A stretch of 64,000 nucleotides of DNA from Porphyridium purpureum (taxonomy: Eukaryota; Rhodophyta; Bangiophyceae; Porphyridiales; Porphyridiaceae): positions 1,240,001 through 1,304,000 of the forward strand of contig VRMN01000003.1 in assembly GCA_008690995.1 (NCBI GenBank), given 5' to 3'. How positions within the stretch are numbered: the stretch's first letter is position 1; each line of letters starts with the position of its first letter. Positions 20,177-28,759 of the stretch are shown here, piece after piece. Below the pieces are notes generated by a model. The model saw only the letters and a list, made by a program, of their open reading frames with translations. It was not told the DNA's origin and did no database searches. The position numbers were made by a program, and so were the translations under genes.

Positions 20177-20392
20177 ATGCAGGACGCTTTGCACGACGCT
20201 GGAGTAAAGCTTGGCGTGGTTGAGCCCACGCCGGAGGAGAGGATGCAGGCCGCAGGGGAGAAGACGAAGGATGCCGCAAAGGATGTGACGGCTGGTGTGA
20301 CTGGCGCGGCCACTGCCGGAGTTGAAAAAGTTGTCGAGGTAGCAGACAGTGCTCGCGCAGCTGTGGCGGAAGCCGTTGCTCCTAAAAAGTGA
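20177..20392 (+). CDS. LEA-like amphipathic protein, 71 aa
   Basis: It begins MQDALHDAGVKLGVVEPTPEE, close to the start of the 63-aa paralogue (MDAMKDAAHKTGVALGVE), and ends AEAVAPKK against AANAVKPKK there. The middle is Ala/Val/Lys-rich helix. This is clear paralogy within the cluster. An AATAAA-type signal lies about 70 bp after the stop (near 20460). No TATA box is evident upstream, so a leader intron or a different promoter type is possible. Confidence 0.75.
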   Translation: MQDALHDAGVKLGVVEPTPEERMQAAGEKTKDAAKDVTAGVTGAATAGVEKVVEVADSARAAVAEAVAPKK

Positions 20393-20773
20393 GGGGCAGA
20401 AATCTGGGTGTGAGGCCACAATGCCTTCAACCTGGTGGGCCGTAAGTTAGGAGAAGAAAAATAAACCGGTGGTCAATCTTTGGCAACAACGTTGTGTAAG
20501 AAACTTCTTACTACGTACGAATATTCTATTCACGACCACTAGTGCATGAATTTTGTCCAATCAAAGCCTGTGTGGATTTCGCTGCGGTAGCCGTAAGGCA
20601 TGCGATGCGCGATCAAAGTCCCGTGTTGCAATAAAACGAGCTGTGGACTCACAAGGGACCCAACTGGATGACATGGAAGCGCAGATGTTCAACCGGAATC
20701 CCGATCGAGGGGTGCAGCGCGCATCATCCTTCGCGCGCAACCGCGAAGCAGCATCCTTCTGTAGATGCCACCG

Positions 20774-20848
20774 CACGGTGGTCTGTCGTGTGCCACCCGG
20801 ACGGCTCACGCGCCATACCTGTGCGCGCGGCTCACACAGACCACCGTG
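20774..20848. repeat. 13-bp inverted repeat upstream of the perilipin-like gene
   Basis: CACGGTGGTCTGT at 20774-20786 and its exact complement ACAGACCACCGTG at 20836-20848 are separated by 49 bp. They lie about 150-225 bp upstream of the TATA box at 20999. It could be a pair of binding sites for one regulator. Confidence 0.6.
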
Positions 20849-20998
20849 TGACCGCGCATACCCCACTGCGTGCGTGGCGTCAAAATGGACCCACACTGAG
20901 CCGTCATCGACAGCCGTTCAATATCTTGCGACTGAACACACGCAAAACGATCTCTTTTAGATAGACAAAGCGCGCAGTGTGCCCATGCCTGTGGCGTG

Positions 20999-21006
20999 TA
21001 TAAATA
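20999..21006 (+). promoter_or_regulatory. TATA box of the perilipin-like gene
   Basis: TATAAATA; transcription would begin near 21030, giving a leader of about 190 bp. Confidence 0.7.
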
Positions 21007-21120
21007 GTCGGCAGCGAACGGAAAAAGCCCAGGTTTGGAAGAGGAGGAAAGAGAGAGAATCAGACAGAAAGCTTAGAACCAAGTCTGTGGATGTGAGAGT
21101 AGGAGAGAGAGCGAGCGAGC

Positions 21121-21154
21121 GAGTGTGTGTGTCTGTGTGTGTGTCTGTGTGTGT
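21121..21154. repeat. GT-rich microsatellite in a 5' leader
   Basis: A GT dinucleotide run interrupted by CT steps, preceded by several GAGC units. It lies inside the predicted leader of the gene at 21217 and could vary in length between strains. Confidence 0.85.
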
Positions 21155-21216
21155 GGGGTGGGAACAGGTGGAGAGACTGGGACAGGGGTTTGCAAGAGCT
21201 GAACGTGACAAGGAGC

Positions 21217-22125
21217 ATGGAGACAGTGGTGGAAGAGCGCCCGGCCGCACCGGCGGGGCCCGTGCGTAAGATGACCGAGGACCTGGCGAACAAGGCCACA
21301 GATGTGTATGAGAAGCAGATCAAGCCATCGCCGTACGTGAACATGGCGTCTGAAAAGTACCAGGAGGTGAAGAGGGCGTACCCTGCGACCATGGAGAACG
21401 TGGAGAAGACTGTCGGGGAAGTGGTGCGCTCCGCTCAAGGCACCGGGGGGAAGTTCGTGGAGAAAGTGGACCAGACGATTGACACCAACATCAAGAAGCC
21501 GCTGGACACAGTGTCCGAGTCAGTGGAGACAGTGCGCGTCCGCGCCAAGGGAGAGTGGGACCGCGAGGAGATGCAGGAGGTCAGGAAAAACTCTGCTTCG
21601 TTGTTCGGCTCGTTGGTGCAGCTTGTCATGGTGTATGTGGCCGCCGTGCTCACCTTTGTCGAAAAGCGCGTCGACTCGTACGTGCCTCCAGGTGCAGGAG
21701 AACCTCAATTTGAGGTGGAGCCCAAGGATGTGTGTGTATCCCAACGCTTCCTGACGCTGGTGGATACGGTCTGGGCAAGGGTATACTCCAAGTTGGCCGG
21801 CAAGGCCGGCATGGAGGTGCGCCCGCTGAAGGTCAAGGACACTAAGATTGATGAAGCGCTCAAGAGCGTCGTGTACGTGTCCATGGTTTCCAGCCTCGGC
21901 GTGTTCGAGTTCTTTGTGGATGCAGCGAGCGATTACTCGGGCCTAGGCGGACCTCTGGTGCGCACGGCGGCTTCGAGCTCGCGCGGAGCAGTGGACTTGG
22001 TCAAGCCATACTTGCCCGGAAACATTCCGCGCCCCGCAACTGGTGAGTCTGTCGGTGTTTTCCCCGGTGATAGCGCGCCAAGCTCCCAGAAAAGCTCGCA
22101 GAATAACCTTTCGTCGCAGGGATGA
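21217..22125 (+). CDS. Perilipin-like lipid-droplet protein (tentative)
   Basis: 302 residues from the ATG at 21217. The frame is open 30 codons further up, but that stretch only translates the GT microsatellite. The N-terminal 120 residues are charged amphipathic helix (MASEKYQEVKRAYPATMENV, VDQTIDTNIKKPLDTVSES). A hydrophobic helix at about 129-146 (LFGSLVQLVMVYVAAVLTF) follows, then FVEKRVDSYVPPGAGE and a second hydrophobic segment around 225. The order and the block SEKYQEVKRAYP resemble perilipin/PAT proteins, and more loosely plant rubber-particle/LDAP proteins, which coat lipid droplets. The C-terminus is Ser/Gln-rich. It sits beside LEA-like helix proteins. The gene itself is well supported; the function is tentative. 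Confidence 0.8.
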   Translation: METVVEERPAAPAGPVRKMTEDLANKATDVYEKQIKPSPYVNMASEKYQEVKRAYPATMENVEKTVGEVVRSAQGTGGKFVEKVDQTIDTNIKKPLDTVSESVETVRVRAKGEWDREEMQEVRKNSASLFGSLVQLVMVYVAAVLTFVEKRVDSYVPPGAGEPQFEVEPKDVCVSQRFLTLVDTVWARVYSKLAGKAGMEVRPLKVKDTKIDEALKSVVYVSMVSSLGVFEFFVDAASDYSGLGGPLVRTAASSSRGAVDLVKPYLPGNIPRPATGESVGVFPGDSAPSSQKSSQNNLSSQG

Positions 22126-22294
22126 GCAAAAGTCCTGCACGCGTGATTCAGTCCGCTGAGAAAAGACACCCATCTTTCTTTGAGCTTGTCTATTGGAGAT
22201 TTGTATTGGCCCCTTTGCTTCCGCGTTATCTGTGAATTTTAAAGGATTCTAATAGATTGTTTTATGTCTACTTTTCACGTGTTTCTGGGCCGCG

Positions 22295-23371
22295 TCACAC
22301 GGACTGGATTGTGTGACGCAAGCTTCCTTGATTGGTCGCACATTGCACGGTCTCACGTAAACGGCCGCCAATATCTTGGAGCTGAAGCCACTCGTCGGCC
22401 CCATCGATCATTTGTGCCTCGGCCTCGGCGAGCTTCAGAACTACAGCAGACTTTTGCAGGTCGGATAGGCCCGCTATGGACGCACGGGTATTTTCCTGGA
22501 TGCGCCTACCAAACTGTAGGATTAACTGTGAGACCGAGTAGCCATCGTCCACAATATTGGTCAAAACGAGACTCATGTCTTTAAAGGAGCATGAGCCCAG
22601 AACTGCCGCCTCAAAGTCATCCAGCACGCTCTCAGGCACCAGACACGCCGCAGTCACCAGCGCCTCGTCATCCATGTCCCCGCCGGGCCCCGCCATTCGA
22701 CTCGTGCTCTGCAAGGTCGTGATGGCACGACGCATATCGCCTTCGGAGGCTTCGCACATGTGATCGAGAAGCTGCGTAGAAATGCTGAGCCCTTCGCCAC
22801 TCGCAATGTGGGACAAGTGAGCGCGCATAGCACTCATCGGCAGCGGCATAAAACGGCATTTTGCGCAGCGCGAAGCCAGCGGCGCAATGATGCGACTGAT
22901 GTAATTGCAAATCAGAATAAATCGCGTGGTCAGCGAAAAGGTCTCCATGGTCCGTCGCAGCGCGGTCTGTGCGTCTGTCGTGATCGCGTCGGCCTCATCA
23001 AGTATAATGATTTTGAAGGCCGGGACAGCTCGACCGGTCTCTTTGTTGGTGATCCGGCCCTCCGGCACGGAGGTCTGCGCAAAGGTCTTGATGCGATCGC
23101 GCACCACCTTGATCCCTCGCTCGTCAGATGCGTTGAGCTCCAGCACCCTTGCTTTGAAATGCTGAGCGCCGAACATCTGCCGACACAGAGCCAGAGCCGT
23201 CGAGGTCTTACCCGTTCCCGGGGGTCCGTAGAACAGCAAGTGAGGCAAGTTCCCCTGCCCGTCGTCCAACGCGGAGCTCAGCATGCGCACCACTTCATCC
23301 TGATGCGCCACTTGCGCGACCTTTTGCGGGCGGTACTTCTCGCTCCACGGCATCATGTCGTTTCCCACCAT
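22295..23371 (-). CDS. RFC4: Replication factor C subunit (RFC4/yeast Rfc2 type)
   Basis: A small subunit of the clamp loader that places PCNA on DNA during replication and repair. 358 residues from the ATG at 23371. Walker A GPPGTGKT is at about 49-56, the [10 protein letters not shown] block at about 78, Walker B LDEAD at about 124 and the arginine-finger SRC at about 167, with the RFC C-terminal helical collar after that. The opening PWSEKYRPQ matches the RFC4 subgroup. The frame is open to 23497, but that extension ends 22 bp from a palindromic promoter motif (23519-23540), so the shorter start is preferred. It is divergent from the exonuclease gene at 23835 and convergent with the perilipin-like gene. 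Confidence 0.95.
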   Translation of the reverse strand: MVGNDMMPWSEKYRPQKVAQVAHQDEVVRMLSSALDDGQGNLPHLLFYGPPGTGKTSTALALCRQMFGAQHFKARVLELNASDERGIKVVRDRIKTFAQTSVPEGRITNKETGRAVPAFKIIILDEADAITTDAQTALRRTMETFSLTTRFILICNYISRIIAPLASRCAKCRFMPLPMSAMRAHLSHIASGEGLSISTQLLDHMCEASEGDMRRAITTLQSTSRMAGPGGDMDDEALVTAACLVPESVLDDFEAAVLGSCSFKDMSLVLTNIVDDGYSVSQLILQFGRRIQENTRASIAGLSDLQKSAVVLKLAEAEAQMIDGADEWLQLQDIGGRLRETVQCATNQGSLRHTIQSV

Positions 23372-23518
23372 CTTGGCGCACGGCCCGCGTGCAACCTCAC
23401 CCAACAAGCCTGACGCGTTCCTCCTGTCCCTTGTCCTCCTGACCTCGAGTGACTTGATGGCACGCGAAAGGTCGAAGCGAGCCGTCTTTCGCGCCAAAAA
23501 GGAAGAACGAAAAAAGGA

Positions 23519-23540
23519 GGTACAGTGACGGAACTGTACC
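23519..23540. promoter_or_regulatory. Inverted GTACAGT palindrome between RFC4 and the exonuclease
   Basis: GGTACAGT and ACTGTACC form a perfect 8-bp inverted repeat around a 6-bp centre. It lies in the only intergenic space between two divergent DNA-metabolism genes. The same motif is paired upstream of G6PD and others. Confidence 0.55.
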
Positions 23541-23834
23541 GTAAATCGGAGGACAAGTCAGTGAGCCAAGCCGGGGTCTGGCGAGTCCGATGAGCGTCGA
23601 CGTAGCAGCATGGTGAGGCGGTCTCCACAGTTCGTGAATGGCTCGTTCGCATGGTGTGTCCCGGCACCGCTCGCGACAGATCAGTCTTCCGGTGCCGTCG
23701 TGAGTTGGGACACCGATCATCGCGATGTGCGAGCACGCGTGCTCGGGCCTGATCGGCAGAAGGACCTTGGATGGATGCGAACGCGTCGCTTGGAAAGGAC
23801 GCGCTCGAGGAGGTGCCGTGCTGGGAGACTTTTC

Positions 23835-24812
23835 ATGGATGTGAGGGAGAGGGCTGCGAACCACGAGATGTATGCACCGCCGACAGGATCCTTCTATGTC
23901 CTGGATGGAGCGAATCTGGTGTACAGGTGCTATCATGCCCTGGCACGCACCATGGGCGAGCGGCTGGACGCAAGCGGGGATGACACACAAGCCGTGTTCG
24001 GAGTCGTTATGCAGCTCACCAAACTTTTGAGGGAGCAAGTCGGCCACTCACCTCTGGCATTGGTGCTCGAGTCTACGGGTTCGTCGTCGCGCACCGCAAT
24101 GCACCCTGAGTACAAGGGCACTCGAAAGGAAACTCCTCAAGGCGTCGTCAGTTCGTTTCCGTACGTCGAAGCGCTCTTTGTGGCGTGCGGCTTTCCAGTG
24201 TACAAAGTGGACGGGTTCGAAGGGGATGACATCATCGCTGAGCTTGCTGTGCAAGCCGCCCGAGCGGGCCAGAAGGCCGTGATTATTTCCGGGGACAAGG
24301 ACTTTAATCAGTTGCTCCGACAAGACTCGATCGAGATTCTGAAACTCACGAACAAGGGATGTGTGCCATACGAGGAGGCCGATTTTCGCAGAGAATATGG
24401 TGACTTGCGACCCAGCCAATTTGTCGACCTGCTCGCATTGATGGGCGACACCGCAGACAACATTCCGGGTGTGAGTGGCATCGGTCCCAAGACCGCACAA
24501 AAGCTCGTGCTAGAGTATGATTCAGTCGAAGGTATATTTGACAACATCGACAACGTGCGCCCTCTTCGAACGCAGAACCTGCTTCTCGCTGCCGGTCGCG
24601 AGCGTGTGATTCTGTCAAAAGCGCTCGTAGCCTTCATTTCGGACGGCTTGTCAAATGACGCTGCGAGTCGATTCAAGTGGGGAGATGCACAGCTGCGGAG
24701 AGCCCCCGACATCGTTGCAGTGGATGACATCTTCAGTCGGCTGCGCATCGGGCGCAAAAAGCTGGACGCGCTTTGCACGTTGCTCCGCGCAGCAGGAACG
24801 AACACGCACTAA
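23835..24812 (+). CDS. 5'-3' exonuclease, Pol I/organelle (OEX) type, copy 1
   Basis: A stand-alone version of the 5' nuclease domain of bacterial DNA polymerase I, which removes RNA primers and flaps. In plants such proteins (OEX1/OEX2) act in organelles. 325 residues from the ATG at 23835; an in-frame ATG at 23610 would add a 75-residue extension that could be a targeting peptide. Metal-binding motifs are VLDGANLVYR (about 22-31), the DGFEGDDII block, ISGDKDFNQLL, and GDTADNIPGVSGIGPKTAQK, the helix-three-turn-helix DNA-binding region. It is followed in tandem by a diverged copy at 25057. Confidence 0.92.
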   Translation: MDVRERAANHEMYAPPTGSFYVLDGANLVYRCYHALARTMGERLDASGDDTQAVFGVVMQLTKLLREQVGHSPLALVLESTGSSSRTAMHPEYKGTRKETPQGVVSSFPYVEALFVACGFPVYKVDGFEGDDIIAELAVQAARAGQKAVIISGDKDFNQLLRQDSIEILKLTNKGCVPYEEADFRREYGDLRPSQFVDLLALMGDTADNIPGVSGIGPKTAQKLVLEYDSVEGIFDNIDNVRPLRTQNLLLAAGRERVILSKALVAFISDGLSNDAASRFKWGDAQLRRAPDIVAVDDIFSRLRIGRKKLDALCTLLRAAGTNTH

Positions 24813-25056
24813 ACAGCTATTTGAACCGAAAATCTCTTTCGCGGTCCATTGAAATGGGTTGCCACACCGTCAAGTTGAGACCGAAGCATCGACGCCGCAG
24901 CTTGCGGTGCATCCACTTCGGAGAGAGGTACAGCGCCTTACAGATGAGGTACTGTGGTCTCCAGTTTGCGTTTGACGGAATTCTGTGGGACGCGCGCCAT
25001 CGAAGGGAGTTGTATCTCACACGCGTGGGAATGCCCGGCGCGTCAACAACTGCACC
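24813..25056. other. Spacer between the tandem exonuclease genes
   Basis: About 240 bp holding the presumed promoter of the second copy. GGTACAGCG and GGTACTGTGG at about 24928-24956 resemble an imperfect version of the palindrome upstream of copy 1. The promoter may have been duplicated with the gene. Confidence 0.35.
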
Positions 25057-26298
25057 ATGAATGCCCATGCGCTCCGACGCCCGCCCCGATGCTGGACGAC
25101 TCGCTTTAGACTGCGGGCTTGCACCGGATACGACCGCTCAGTGATTACGATGCATGTCGAACGGGCAACAGATCGTGCGGTTTACATGAATCGCGCGCGC
25201 GAGTTTGCGTCCGACCTTGTTCAGACAACCTCGACAGAGGCAATCAATGTGGCGACGGGAAGCGTGGATGTCTTGGTGAAAGCACAGGATAAAACCGGCG
25301 TGGTGCATGCGAATAACGTACTTGGACCTGTTTTTGCGCCAGCCACGGGCTGGTTTTTTATCATCGACGCGTTGAATTTGGTGTTCAGAAACTACTATGC
25401 ATTGGCTGGGCCGATGGGCGACCGTTTGGACGCCAGTGGGGATGACACTCAGGCCGCATTCGGGGTTGTGAATCAGCTGACGAAACTTTTGAGAGAGGAG
25501 GTGAAGCACGCCCCGCTGGCCGTTGTCTTTGAATCGACTGGCTCATCATTGCGAAGGAAAATGCACCCAGCTTATAAGGGCACCAGGAAGAAAACTCCTC
25601 CCGGAGTCCGCACGGCACTCCCGTACGTGGAGGCAATAATCAAGGCTTGCGGTTTCCCTGCATTTAAGGTCGATGGATTTGAGGGCGATGACGTCATTGT
25701 TCAGCTTGCGCTGAATGCAACCAGAGCCGGCCAGAAGTGCGTGATCGTGTCAGGAGACAAGGACTTTAATCAAGTGCTGAAGCAAGATTCCATTCATCTC
25801 CTTAAGCTCATGAACAAAGGTTATCAGAGGTACGAGGAGGCCGATTTCCGTAGGGAATTTGGAGGTTTGCGACCGGACCAGTTTGTCGACCTGCTCGCCC
25901 TAACGGGTGATGCAGCAGACAGCATTCCAGGAGTGAAGGGTATTGGCCCAAAGACGGCGCAAAAGCTCTTGCTGGAGTTCGAGACCGCAGAAGGTATCTT
26001 TGATAACATTGACAAAGTCAAACCTGTTCGCACTCAGAAGCTGCTCAGCGCAGCTGGGCGTGAACAAGTTGCTCTCTCGAAAGCGCTCGTGCGCTTTATT
26101 TCCGAGGGATTGGGGGATCATCCCGGGGCTCCATTCCGATGGGGAGACGGTCAGCTACGGAAAGAGCCTGACGTGATTGCGATGGATGACATTTTCAGCC
26201 GGCTCCGCATCGGCCGGAAGAAGCTCGACCCTCTGTGTGCTATATTGGAACAAGCGCGGCAGTCCACATCAACGACACCGCTTGAAGCGCCGAGATAG
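25057..26298 (+). CDS. 5'-3' exonuclease, Pol I/organelle (OEX) type, copy 2
   Basis: A tandem paralogue of the gene at 23835. It has 413 residues from the ATG at 25057, with an 85-110-residue Arg/Thr-rich extension (MNAHALRRPPRCWTTRFRL...) that looks like an organelle-targeting peptide. Core motifs are IIDALNLVFRNYY, KVDGFEGDDVIVQL, VSGDKDFNQVL and GDAADSIPGVKGIGPKTAQK. In the last, the Asn of copy 1 (ADNIPG) is Ser, and DGANLVY of copy 1 is DALNLVF here, so the active site may differ subtly. The C-terminal 40 residues (AMDDIFSRLRIGRKKLDPL) match copy 1 closely. The copies may serve different organelles. Confidence 0.92.
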   Translation: MNAHALRRPPRCWTTRFRLRACTGYDRSVITMHVERATDRAVYMNRAREFASDLVQTTSTEAINVATGSVDVLVKAQDKTGVVHANNVLGPVFAPATGWFFIIDALNLVFRNYYALAGPMGDRLDASGDDTQAAFGVVNQLTKLLREEVKHAPLAVVFESTGSSLRRKMHPAYKGTRKKTPPGVRTALPYVEAIIKACGFPAFKVDGFEGDDVIVQLALNATRAGQKCVIVSGDKDFNQVLKQDSIHLLKLMNKGYQRYEEADFRREFGGLRPDQFVDLLALTGDAADSIPGVKGIGPKTAQKLLLEFETAEGIFDNIDKVKPVRTQKLLSAAGREQVALSKALVRFISEGLGDHPGAPFRWGDGQLRKEPDVIAMDDIFSRLRIGRKKLDPLCAILEQARQSTSTTPLEAPR

Positions 26299-26414
26299 GT
26301 TATCGCCTGCTTTCAACTGTACGCTTGCCCGCACTCGCGTTTGTCTATTTCTTTGTGAGGAATATTTATAGGCTGCATTTCCAGCGCTGCTACGCCTGGT
26401 GCAATAGCTGCCAC

Positions 26415-27935
26415 TTACTTTGCCTGGTAAAACAAAATATAGCCAGTCTCCGTACTGGACATGACTTCTTGTGTGAGGCCGAAAACGTTCTGAAGCTCAG
26501 ACTCGTCCTTGAGCTCCACACATTCATCATCGAACAAGAGCCACTGATTGTAGGACTTGATCAGGCTCACATAGTGCCCATGATTAGGTCCAGATCCTAC
26601 ATGCACAACAACGCCAAACAGATCATATAAACAACTGCCTTGCGATTTGCTTCCCTTTGTGCCTTCGTCGTTTGTGGTCTCGATGCGAAGTTCCAAAGGA
26701 AAGACGACCCGATAGCTCAACTTCTTCAATTTTTGGAGCTGTTCAACGTACTTGAATCTTTTGAGATGAAGCGCTAGAACACGAGGAGCCACGTTGACGT
26801 ACATCCGGCGCTCTGCCTCTTGTAGTGATCCGCAAAAATCGCAATGGAACTTTTCCTCCCCGCGCAAGGTTTCTGTGGAAGAAAAATTCTTAAGACATGC
26901 CGATACACTCGAGTTCTGCTCGACATCCACGCTGAGATCCAGGAACGCTTCATCCCGCTTAGCAATCGATTCGCAGCAAAGGCATCGCACTTCGTTTGTC
27001 AGTCGGCCTTCAAAAAGCTCTTGCACAAATGTGCGCTGCGGTGGCTCTCCAGTGTCCATGCCTACAATGTTGCTGTTTGAAAAAGTTTTTGTTGCCTTCA
27101 GGGGCCGGGGCACCATCCCCAGTTTCCGGCGTTTCCGCTCAAGCAGATCACGCTGCAGGCACTCCGTCACATCGTTGAGCATGAAGTTCAAGAATTCATG
27201 TGCGTCTTGATGTTGATATCCGCTGAACAGATCATTTTCCCTCCGCAAAGTGGTTATGAAAGACTTGGGAGGCAAGGATCCGGTGCGCTTTTTTTGCGCA
27301 CTTATTTCTATAAACAGGTCTGTGAGCGCAGATAGCATGCTCTCTTCTTCCCGTGTCTCCGAAGCGGTCGCCGCCGCCTCGTTATTTGCACCATGCAAGG
27401 AGGCGCCCTCAGTGTCACCACCTTTTCTGGCGGCACCGCTTGTCTTGGTGGAAGCCGCTGTGGCCTTGTCCTGATTTCCACTCATGATCCCGCGCAGAGG
27501 CAACCGGAACTGAGACCCGCTCGAATTTCCATTTCCGTGCGCTTGTTGGGGTTGCTGCAGCTGGTGCTGCTGTTCTTGCCCTTGCTGCTGTTCTTGCTGT
27601 TGCTCTTGTGGATGAAGTGGTTGCTGCATTGGCTGCAGGGTATTGTGCTGGTTTGTGGCAACGTCTCCGTTCACAAATGGCGCTGCCCCCGTCGTCCCTG
27701 TACTGCTTGCGTTGGCCTGGATATTTCGATGCAAGTTGTCAATCTTGTTCTTATCTGCGCGGTACTCTATCAGAGCCTTTCTAAACGGCTCGCAAAAGTA
27801 AAGCGCCTGGAGCACGGAATTACAGTAGCACGTGTTGCCAAAGTTGTCCAGGCCGAAGTAGCGTTCATGCTCCGGCAAGTCTGACGCAAGCGCCTTGTCC
27901 AATTCCTGTCCTGTGGAGCTGGCCGAATTCCCCAT
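26415..27935 (-). CDS. Ubiquitin-specific protease, USP12/USP46 type
   Basis: A cysteine protease that removes ubiquitin from proteins. 506 residues. The Cys box GLDNFGNTCYCNSVLQALY has the catalytic Cys near 36. The QDAHEFLNFML block follows, then two CxxC pairs (CLCC, CDFC) that bind zinc in the fingers, and the His box SGPNHGHYVSLIK with His near 454 and FDD just after. The N-terminus MGNSASS is a good N-myristoylation signal, suggesting membrane attachment. An insertion at about 75-200 is Gln-rich (QQEQQQGQEQQHQ) and of low complexity, absent from animal USP12/46. Two CACTGTAC motifs lie about 300-400 bp upstream. Confidence 0.93.
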   Translation of the reverse strand: MGNSASSTGQELDKALASDLPEHERYFGLDNFGNTCYCNSVLQALYFCEPFRKALIEYRADKNKIDNLHRNIQANASSTGTTGAAPFVNGDVATNQHNTLQPMQQPLHPQEQQQEQQQGQEQQHQLQQPQQAHGNGNSSGSQFRLPLRGIMSGNQDKATAASTKTSGAARKGGDTEGASLHGANNEAAATASETREEESMLSALTDLFIEISAQKKRTGSLPPKSFITTLRRENDLFSGYQHQDAHEFLNFMLNDVTECLQRDLLERKRRKLGMVPRPLKATKTFSNSNIVGMDTGEPPQRTFVQELFEGRLTNEVRCLCCESIAKRDEAFLDLSVDVEQNSSVSACLKNFSSTETLRGEEKFHCDFCGSLQEAERRMYVNVAPRVLALHLKRFKYVEQLQKLKKLSYRVVFPLELRIETTNDEGTKGSKSQGSCLYDLFGVVVHVGSGPNHGHYVSLIKSYNQWLLFDDECVELKDESELQNVFGLTQEVMSSTETGYILFYQAK

Positions 27936-28759
27936 GACGTTTCACGTCGACGTTTGCCGTGCGACGCGCGTCACGCCGAGACACCCACGCACGCACGCAC
28001 GATCGGCCTACCGCTGCTACGGCTCCCACCAAGTCCGCACACAGTGTATCGGACACCTCAACGACACGCACGACACGATCAGACACAGCGACACATTCGC
28101 ATGTCTTTTTCGCTTCTCCTCCTCCTTTGTATCCCCCTGTCCTTCACCCGTCGCATCACGCACACAACTTCTCACTTGGCCTCTTTCACTCCTGTCCTGT
28201 TCGCAAGAATCACAAAATGACCACATTCGAGAAGAAAAATCACTGTACACTACCACCAAATCCGCCCGACTCCTCTTTTTTTTTTCAGCTGTACCTTATA
28301 CGATGAATCCTGTACACAAACTTACCACTGTACTTGGGTTGACTGAGGTTTGTCCTTCGGGTTGTGGTTGTGCTCGGCTCGAAACGCATCTGCGTAAGTG
28401 CCTTATCGACACTCTGCGAGGCACTCACAAAAGCAAGCGGACCATAGGCCTCTTCTCCGCTGGCGTCCAGTCTTGCAAAAGCAGAAAGAAAAAGAACTGG
28501 TCGTCGATTTAAATCCGGGCACGCGATCAGCCCCGCGCACCCTAAAAACGGCCTTCGTCGACGTCTACCCCAACAAGCGCAGTTCTTTTCGTAGCGTCCT
28601 TCTTCGAGTTTGTCTCCCGATCTGGCCGAGCCTTTGACTCAGAATAAGGTGCGCCGCGAGGTCGAAAACCCCTCTCGCTCTTGGTGAAAGTAGCTGGTTG
28701 TCGGCGACTATCGTTAATTACGCAGCTTGCCTCTTTAGTCGATAACAACTGGACTTACG
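27936..28759. other. Upstream region of the deubiquitinase; no gene
   Basis: About 820 bp. CACTGTAC occurs at 28241-28248 and 28326-28333, the complement of GTACAGTG, so the pair reads GTACAGTG towards the deubiquitinase. A run of ten T's lies between them. Short CACG repeats (about 27985-28000) sit in the leader. No frame here has a recognisable domain. Confidence 0.45.

Noticed and set aside
20553-20964. Plus and minus frames upstream of the perilipin-like gene
   Set aside because: Mutually overlapping, no domain, and they cover the inverted repeat of the promoter.
28501-28530. tRNA T-arm-like sequence
   Set aside because: No acceptor or anticodon stem could be formed around it.
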